Assembly: GCF_000003605.2 (NCBI RefSeq)
Contig: NW_003111553.1
Span: forward strand, 1-12,242
Origin: Saccoglossus kowalevskii
Lineage: Eukaryota > Hemichordata > Enteropneusta > Harrimaniidae
Direction: 5' to 3'
DNA length: 12,242 nt
Of the stretch, positions 7,801 to 12,242 are shown piece after piece. Numbering within the stretch: the stretch's first letter is position 1; each line of letters begins with the position of its first letter. The translations under genes were made by a program, and so were the position numbers. Below the pieces are notes generated by a model. It worked only from the letters and a program-made list of their open reading frames with translations. It ran no database searches and had not been told where the DNA came from.

Positions 7801-7863
7801 TGTTCAAAGTCGATGCGTTTGCCTATCACTCGTGACACGTATTGAAACAATCGAAATACATAT

Positions 7864-7880
7864 GACTTAAAAGTTAAGTC
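7864..7880. repeat. Inverted repeat 1 (gacttaa/ttaagtc)
   Basis: A perfect 7-bp inverted repeat with a 3-nt loop lies about 64-80 bp upstream of the tRNA 5' end (minus strand). It is perfect in P1 heads and imperfect in P2 and P3 heads (gaattaa). It could be a protein site or a hairpin; no function is shown. Confidence 0.7.
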
Positions 7881-7885
7881 AATTG

Positions 7886-7905
7886 AATTCTGGATATGCA
7901 GAATT
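7886..7905. repeat. Inverted repeat 2 (aattctg/cagaatt)
   Basis: A perfect 7-bp inverted repeat with a 6-nt loop, present in most units while the loop itself varies (gatact, gatatg, gatatt). It is broken at about 3242 (tagaatt) and 12051 (cataatt). Confidence 0.7.
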
Positions 7906-7932
7906 TTGAAGTATAGTATGCGTTGACTGTTT

Positions 7933-7963
7933 GACCGTAACGCTCGTCGGTCACAAGAGCGTT
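7933..7963. repeat. Overlapping inverted repeats 3 (gaccg/cggtc and aacgctc/gagcgtt)
   Basis: Two interleaved inverted repeats, gaccg (7933-7937) with cggtc (7948-7952) and aacgctc (7939-7945) with gagcgtt (7957-7963). They cannot both form simple hairpins. They are present in B middles; A middles keep only part of the second. Confidence 0.6.
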
Positions 7964-8186
7964 CATCGACGACAGTTTTGAGAAATGCAAATTTTGGAAC
8001 CGCAGAAACTCCAGCCGATTCGTTTGATCTGTAGATGTTCACATGCTCATAGGTGCCTCAGTGTTCACCAATGACACGTGTGAGAAAATGAAACAGATTT
8101 GGGGATTCATATGACACATGTTTATCGCAGGTGAGTTGCTCTGTCGTAAAGTTGATGTTGTGATGAAAACAGACATTTATAACTTG

Positions 8187-8190
8187 AAAA
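8187..8190 (-). terminator. Pol III T4 terminator
   Basis: TTTT on the minus strand after a 21-nt trailer from the best tRNA in the array. A backup T4 lies at 8166-8169. Confidence 0.75.
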
Positions 8191-8211
8191 CTAATGCATG
8201 AGCCATAATAC

Positions 8212-8284
8212 CGAGCGTGCCAGGATTCGAACCTGGAATCTTCTGATCCGTAGTCAGACGCGTTATCCGTTGCGCCACACGCCC
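8212..8284 (-). tRNA. tRNA-Arg(ACG), array consensus, intact
   Basis: This copy matches the array consensus at every position. Acceptor GGGCGTG/CACGCTC, A box TGGCGCAACGG, anticodon stem TCTGA/TCAGA around loop CTACGGA, variable loop AGATT, T arm CCAGG-TTCGAAT-CCTGG and discriminator G73 are all sound. A20 and C35 support arginine identity. It is the strongest candidate for a working gene in the window. Confidence 0.93.
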
Positions 8285-8511
8285 TGTTCAAAGTCGATGC
8301 GTTTGTCTATCACTCGTGACACGTATTGAAACAATCGAAATACATATGACTTAAAAGTTAAGTCAATTGAATTCTGGATACTCAGAATATTGAAGTATAG
8401 TTTACGTTGACTGTTTGGTCGTAACGGTCGTCGGTCACAATTGCGTTCATCGATGACAGAATTGAGACATGAAAATTTTGGAACGGCAGAAACTCCAGCC
8501 AATACATTTTA
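8285..8511. repeat. Spacer 18: P1-A, tail deleted
   Basis: This is the copy of spacer 10 in block H copy 2, with the same deletion endpoint. It differs by single bases such as 'cagaatatt'. Confidence 0.85.
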
Positions 8512-8548
8512 CCGTAGTCAGACGCGTTATCCGTTGCGCCACACGCCC
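8512..8548 (-). pseudogene. 5' half of tRNA-Arg (bases 1-37)
   Basis: The same truncated tRNA as at 4842, with an identical junction and 37-nt remnant. The deletion therefore happened once and was then amplified within block H. The A box is kept and the B box absent. Confidence 0.85.
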
Positions 8549-8960
8549 TGTTCAAAGTCGATGCGTTTGCCTATCACTCGTGACACGTATTGAAACAATC
8601 GAAATACATAAGGCTTAAAAGTTAAGTCAATTGAATTCTGGATACTCAGAATTTTGAAGTATAGTTTGCGTTGACTCTTTGGCCGTAACGGTCGTCGGTC
8701 ACAATTGCGTTCATCGATGACAGAATTGAGACATGACAATTTTGGAACCGCAGAAACTCCAGCCAATTCATTTTACCTGCAGATGTTCACATGCTCAGAG
8801 GTCCCGCCGGTGCTCACCAATGGCAGGTGTGAGAATATGAAACAGATTTTGGAATTCATATGACACATGTTTATCGCAGGTGAGTTGCTCTGTCATAAAG
8901 TTGATGTTGTGATGAAAACAAACATTTATAACTTGAAAACTAATGCATGAGCCATAATAC
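8549..8960. repeat. Spacer 19: P1'-A-a
   Basis: Counterpart of spacer 11 (aaggcttaaaag, gacatgacaatt), with 'gtcccgccgg' and 'tgtcataaag' as private changes. No gene is seen. Confidence 0.85.
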
Positions 8961-9033
8961 CGAGCGTGCCAGGATTCGAACCTGGAATCTTCTGATCCGT
9001 AGACAGACGCGTTATCCGTTGCGCCACACGCCC
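8961..9033 (-). tRNA. tRNA-Arg(ACG), T31 variant
   Basis: The sequence is the same as its counterpart at 5291: anticodon ACG and both boxes good, with T31-T39 mismatched. It is followed by a P3 head. Confidence 0.65.
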
Positions 9034-9445
9034 TGTTCGCGTTTGATGCGTTTGTCTATTACTCGTAACACGTAATGAAACAATCAAAATACATAGGAAT
9101 TAAAAGTTAAGTCATTTGAATTCTGGATATTCAGAATTTTGAATTATAGTATGCGTTGACTGTTTGACCGTAACGCTCGTCGGTCACAAGAGCGTTCATC
9201 GACGACAGTTTTGAGAAATGCAAATTTTGGAACCGCAGAAACTCCAGCCGATTCGTTTGATCTGTAAATGTTCACATGCTCATAGGTCCCTCCGGTGTTC
9301 ACCAATGACACGTGTGAGAAAATGAAACAGATTTGGGGATTCATATGACACATGTTTATCGCAGGTGAGTTGCTCTGTCGTAAAGTTGATGTTGTGATGA
9401 AAACAGACATTTATAACTTGAAAACTAATGCATGAGCCATAATAC
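9034..9445. repeat. Spacer 20: P3-B-b
   Basis: Counterpart of spacer 12, with the usual 'cggtcacaagagcg'. No gene is seen. Confidence 0.85.
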
Positions 9446-9518
9446 CGAGCGTGCCAAAATTCGAACCTGGAATCTTACGATCCGTAGTCAGACGCGTTAT
9501 CCGTTGCGCCACACGCCC
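9446..9518 (-). pseudogene. Degenerate tRNA-Arg(ACG) copy
   Basis: Anticodon ACG. C61 and C62 are both T, so the T stem has two G-U wobbles and the B box ends in TTT instead of TCC. G42 is T42 (mismatch with C28) and A41 is G41 (wobble with T29). The damage to the B box and the anticodon stem makes it probably inactive. The right part differs from its block H partner at 5776, so the block ends inside this gene. Confidence 0.65.
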
Positions 9519-9929
9519 TGTTCAAAGTCGATGCGTTTGCCTATCACTCGTGACACGTATTGAAACAATCGAAATACATATGACTTAAAAGTTAAGGCAA
9601 TTGAATTCTGGATACTCAGAATTTTGAAGTATAGTTTGCGTTGACTGTTTGGCCGTAACGGTCGTCGGTCACAATTGCCTTCATCGATGACAGAATTGAG
9701 ACATGAAAATTTTGGAACGGCAGAAACTCCAGCCAATTCATTTTACCTGCAGATGTTCACACGCTCATCGGTCCACCGGTGTTCATCATTGACACATGTA
9801 AGAAAATGAAACAGATTTTGGGATTCATATGACATATGTTTATCGCAGGTGAGTTGCTCTGTCGTAAAGTTGATGTTGTGATGAAAACATACATATATAA
9901 CTTGAAAACTAATGCATGAGCCATAATAC
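9519..9929. repeat. Spacer 21: P1-A-c
   Basis: This spacer has a P1 head ('gttaaggcaattg' variant), an A middle and tail c. From 9764 onward it equals the start of the window. Confidence 0.85.
9905..9908 (-). terminator. Pol III T4 terminator
   Basis: TTTT on the minus strand lies 21 nt past the tRNA at 9930. Confidence 0.7.
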
Positions 9930-10002
9930 CGAGCGTGCCAGGATTCGAACCTGGAATCTTCTGACCCGTAGTCAGACGCGTTATCCGTTGCGCCACACGC
10001 CC
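9930..10002 (-). tRNA. tRNA-Arg(ACG), intact, G38
   Basis: Identical to the copy at 167: anticodon ACG, all stems pair, both promoter boxes at consensus, G38 in the anticodon loop. It sits in the duplicated segment shared with the window start. It is probably functional. Confidence 0.9.
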
Positions 10003-10414
10003 TGTTCAAAGTCGATGCGTTTGCCTATCACTCGTGACACGTATTGAAACAATCGAAATACATATGACTTAAAAGTTAAGTCAATTGAATTCTGGATATG
10101 CAGAATTTTGAAGTATAGTATGCGTTGACTGTTTGACCGTAACGCTCGTCGGTCACAAGAGCGTTCATCGACGACAGTTTTGAGAAATGCAAATTTTGGA
10201 ACCGCAGAAACTCCAGCCGATTCGTTTGATCTGTAGATGTTCACATGCTCATAGGTCCCTCCGGTGTTCACCAATGACACGTGTGAGAAAACGAAATAGA
10301 TTTGGGGATTCATATGACACATGTTTATCGCAAGTGAGTTGCTCTGTCGTAAAGTTGATGTTGTGATGAAAACAAACATTTATAACTTGAAAACTAATGC
10401 ATGAGCCATAATAC
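10003..10414. repeat. Spacer 22: P1-B-b variant
   Basis: This spacer has a P1 head, a B middle and tail b with 'gaaaacgaaatag' and 'cgcaagtgagt'. Both tail marks recur only in spacer 25. Confidence 0.85.
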
Positions 10415-10487
10415 CGAGCGTGCCAGGATTCGAACCTGGAATCTTATGATCCATAGTCAGACGCGTTATCCGTTGCGCCACACGCCC
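10415..10487 (-). tRNA. tRNA-Arg-derived copy with anticodon ATG
   Basis: 73 nt with intact acceptor, D arm, T arm and boxes. C35 is T35, so the anticodon is ATG (nominally histidine), consistent with CpG decay at C35-G36. G42 is T42, mismatching C28. Loss of C35 removes the main arginine identity base, and nothing suggests histidine identity such as an encoded G-1. It may be transcribed but is probably not a normal decoder. Confidence 0.6.
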
Positions 10488-10899
10488 TGTTCAAAGTCGA
10501 TGCGTTTGCCTATCACTCGTGACACGTATTGAAACAATCGAAATACATATGACTTAAAAGTTAAGTCAATTGAATTCTGGATACTCAGAATTTTGAAGTA
10601 TAGTTTGCGTTGACTGTTTGGTCGTAACGGTCGTCGGTCACAATTGCGTTCATCGATGACAGAATTGAGACATGAAAATTTTGGAACCGCAGAAACTCCA
10701 GCCGATTCGTTTGATCTGTAGATGTTCACATGCTCATCGGTCCCACCGGTGTTCATCATTGACACATGTGAGAAAATTAAACAGATTTTGGGATTCATAT
10801 GACATATGTTTATCGCAGGTGAGTTGCTCTGTCGTAAAGTTGATGTTGTGATGAAAACATACATATATAACTTGAAAACTAATACATGTGCCACAATAT
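10488..10899. repeat. Spacer 23: P1-A/B-c chimera
   Basis: This spacer starts as P1-A, including 'gagacatgaaaatttt', and switches near 10685-10700 to the B form 'gaaccgcag...ccgattcgtttgatctg'. It then takes tail c and the pseudogene-type 3' flank. The switch lies in the same conserved stretch as in spacer 9. Confidence 0.8.
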
Positions 10900-10978
10900 C
10901 GAGCGTGCCAGGATTTGAGATTTGAAGCTGGAATCTTCTGATCCGTAGTCAGACGCGGTATCCGTTGGCCACACGCCC
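10900..10978 (-). pseudogene. Chimeric tRNA-Arg pseudogene, 7-bp duplication and D-stem deletion
   Basis: 79 nt. The 3' part is of the pseudogene type (gatttga duplication, C22), but the 5' acceptor strand reads GGGCGTG, not GAGCGTG, and the following head is P3. One D-stem base (G12) is missing, which breaks the A box. A recombination point therefore lies within the gene. The anticodon is ACG. Confidence 0.8.
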
Positions 10979-11389
10979 TGTTCGTGTTTGATGCGTTTGT
11001 CTATTACTCGTAACACGTAATGAAACAATCAAAATACATAGGAATTAAAAGTTAAGTCATTTGAATTCTGGATATTCAGAATTTTGAATTATAGTATGCG
11101 TTGACTGTTTGACCGTTACGCTCGTCGGTCACAAGAGCGTTCATCGATAACAGTTTTGAGAAATGCAAATTTTGGAACCGCAGAAACTCCAGCCGATTCG
11201 TTTGATCTGTAGATGTTCACATGCTCATAGGTCCCTCAGTGTTCACCAATAACACGTGTGAGAAAATGAAACAGATTTGGGGATTCATATGACACATGTT
11301 TATCGCAGGTGAGTTGCTCTGTCGTAAAGTTGATGTTGTGATGAAAACAAACATTTATAACTTGAAAACTAATACATGTGCCACAATAT
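10979..11389. repeat. Spacer 24: P3-B-b
   Basis: This spacer has a P3 head in the 'tgttcgtgtttg' form, a B middle with 'gaccgttacg' as in spacer 13, and tail b with 'gtccctcagtg'. It ends in the pseudogene-type 3' flank. Confidence 0.8.
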
Positions 11390-11469
11390 CGAGCGTGCCA
11401 GGATTTGAGATTTGAAGCTGGAATCTTCTGATCCGTAGTCAAACGCGGTATCCGTTGCGCCACACGCTC
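11390..11469 (-). pseudogene. tRNA-Arg-derived pseudogene, 7-bp T-arm duplication, anticodon ACG
   Basis: 80 nt with the gatttga duplication, C22 and A2. C28 is T28, leaving a U28-G42 wobble. The anticodon is ACG. The B box is destroyed as in the other five. Confidence 0.85.
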
Positions 11470-11881
11470 TATTCGCCTTTGATGCGTTTGCCTAACACTC
11501 GTGACACGTATTCAAACAATCAAAATGCATAGGAATTAAAAGTTAAGTCATTTGAATTCTGGATATTCAGAATTTTGAATTATAGTATGCATTGACTGTT
11601 TGACCGTAACGCTCGTCGGTCACAAGAGCGTTCATCGACGACAGCTTTGAGAAATGCAAATTTTGGAACCGCAGAAACTCCAGCCGATTCGTTTGATCTG
11701 TAGATGTTCACATGCTCATAGGTCCCTCCGGTGTTCACCAATGACACGTGTGAGAAAACGAAATAAATTTGGGGATTCATATGACACATGTTTATCGCAA
11801 GTGAGTTGCTCTGTCGTAAAGTTGATGTTGTGATGAAAACAAATATTTATAACTTGAAAACTAATGCATGAGCCATAATAC
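11470..11881. repeat. Spacer 25: P2-B-b variant
   Basis: This spacer has a P2 head, a B middle ('gcattgactg') and tail b carrying 'gaaaacgaaataa' and 'cgcaagtgagt', as in spacer 22. Confidence 0.8.
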
Positions 11882-11954
11882 CGAGCGTGTCAGGATTCGA
11901 ACCTGGAATCTTCTGATCCATAGTCAGACGCGTTATCCATTGCGCCGCACGCCC
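11882..11954 (-). tRNA. tRNA-Arg-derived copy with anticodon ATG, degenerate
   Basis: 73 nt. C35 is T35 (anticodon ATG), T8 is C8 (A-box start and a tertiary-pair base), C16 is T16, and G65 is A65 facing C49. The anticodon stem is perfect, unlike the copy at 10415. The C35 change is shared with that copy along with the preceding spacer tail, so it was inherited. It is probably inactive. Confidence 0.55.
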
Positions 11955-12242
11955 TGTTCAAAGTCGATGCGTTTGCCTACTACTCGTGACACGTATTGAA
12001 ACAATCGAAATACATATGACTTAAAAGTTAAGTCAATTGAATTCTGGATATGCATAATTTTGAATTATAGTATGCGTTGACTGTTTGATCGTAACGCTCG
12101 TCGGTCACAAGAGCGTTCATCGATGACAGAATTGAGACATGAAAATTTTGGAACGGCAGAATCTCCAGCCAATTCATTTTACCTGCAGATGTTCACATGT
12201 TCATAGGTCCCTCAGTGTTCACCAATGACACGTGTGAGAAAA
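11955..12242. repeat. Spacer 26 (partial): P1-B/A-b chimera
   Basis: This spacer has a P1 head ('gcctactactcg'), a B start, a switch to A at about 12120-12135 (gatgacagaattgagacatg), then 'ttttacctgcag' and a return to tail b at about 12195. It is cut by the window end. The second inverted repeat is broken (cataatt). Confidence 0.8.

Larger units (their letters stand above)
7801..8211. repeat. Spacer 17: P1-B-b (reference spacer)
   Basis: This spacer has a P1 head, a B middle and tail b, with 'gtgcctcagtg' in place of 'gtccctccggtg'. It contains all three inverted repeats in perfect form, so I use it as the reference. No gene is seen. Confidence 0.85.
8175..9470. repeat. Higher-order block H copy 2
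   Basis: This is the second copy of the four-locus block, including the 264-bp deleted unit. The flanking tail differs from copy 1 (b before 8212, a before 4542), which places the left breakpoint within about 40 bp downstream of the tRNA. Confidence 0.85.
9764..10214. repeat. Near-perfect copy of 1-451
   Basis: By eye I find no difference between this stretch and 1-451 (offset 9763), including the rare G38 tRNA. The match is closer than that between neighbouring units. Confidence 0.85.
1..12242. repeat. Tandem array of ~485-bp tRNA-Arg units
   Basis: The whole window is built from head-to-tail copies of one unit, with no unique sequence at either end, so the array continues beyond both. Distances between successive tRNA 3' ends are 483-485 bp. 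They rise to 490-492 where the unit holds the 7-bp-duplicated pseudogene, and two deleted units are 264 bp. All 26 tRNA loci lie on the minus strand. The spacer is 410-412 bp in nearly every full unit, so length is held more tightly than sequence. Lack of an A-rich tail or target-site duplications around units argues against a SINE. The pattern fits expansion by unequal crossing over. Confidence 0.97.

Noticed and set aside
1-12242. CRISPR array
   Set aside because: The repeat is about 485 bp with a tRNA inside and no short direct repeats separated by unique spacers.
1-12242. tRNA-derived SINE insertions
   Set aside because: Units are head to tail with constant phase. They have no A-rich or simple-repeat tail and no target-site duplications, and the tRNA is complete with its own terminator.
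1-12242. Bacterial or phage tRNA cluster
   Set aside because: There is no encoded CCA, the promoter boxes and trailer T4 are eukaryotic in type, and the tRNA body is unlike bacterial tRNA-Arg(ACG) as I know it.

Overview
The window is one uninterrupted tandem array of a repeat about 485 bp long. Every full unit carries a tRNA-Arg(ACG) gene or a derivative of it on the minus strand. I count 26 tRNA loci: 18 of normal length (73 nt), six pseudogenes of 79-80 nt that share a 7-bp duplication in the T arm, and two truncated 5' halves of 37 nt. The rest of each unit is a non-coding spacer of about 410 bp. I see no convincing protein gene. The open reading frames present translate the tRNA and its spacer and recur only because the repeat recurs.

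The organism is a eukaryote and most likely an animal. The tRNA has the eukaryotic A box (TGGCGCAACGG) and B box (GGTTCGAATCC), no encoded CCA end and a T4 terminator 21 nt past its 3' end. Its body closely resembles metazoan tRNA-Arg(ACG) as I know it. I cannot name the species.

The spacer is modular. Reading the plus strand away from each tRNA there is a head (upstream of that tRNA; variants P1, P2, P3), a middle (A or B) and a tail (a, b or c) leading to the next tRNA's 3' end. A is marked by 'gagacatgaaaattttggaacgg' split around the conserved 'gaattttgg'-like core; B by 'gagaaatgcaaat'. Tail a has 'cagaggtcccaccgg', tail b 'cataggtccctc', tail c 'catcggtccaccgg' or 'catcggtcccaccgg'. Modules are shuffled between units, and several switches fall inside spacers or inside a tRNA.

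Layout: 1-3150 is dominated by B/A dimers (three copies of one block). 3146-5850 and 6334-9520 are two copies of a multi-unit higher-order repeat. Each copy holds pseudogene units followed by a 264-bp deleted unit, and the second copy has an extra unit at about 7728. 9764-10214 repeats 1-451 without a difference that I can see. 10488-12242 is a more mosaic stretch with two linked copies whose anticodon is ATG instead of ACG.

The picture is of an arginine tRNA cluster, or tRNA-derived satellite, evolving by unequal exchange and conversion. Only a few copies (about 167, 1136, 8212 and 9930) keep every stem pairable apart from the usual 13:22 position. Most others carry one or more lesions shared by subfamily.
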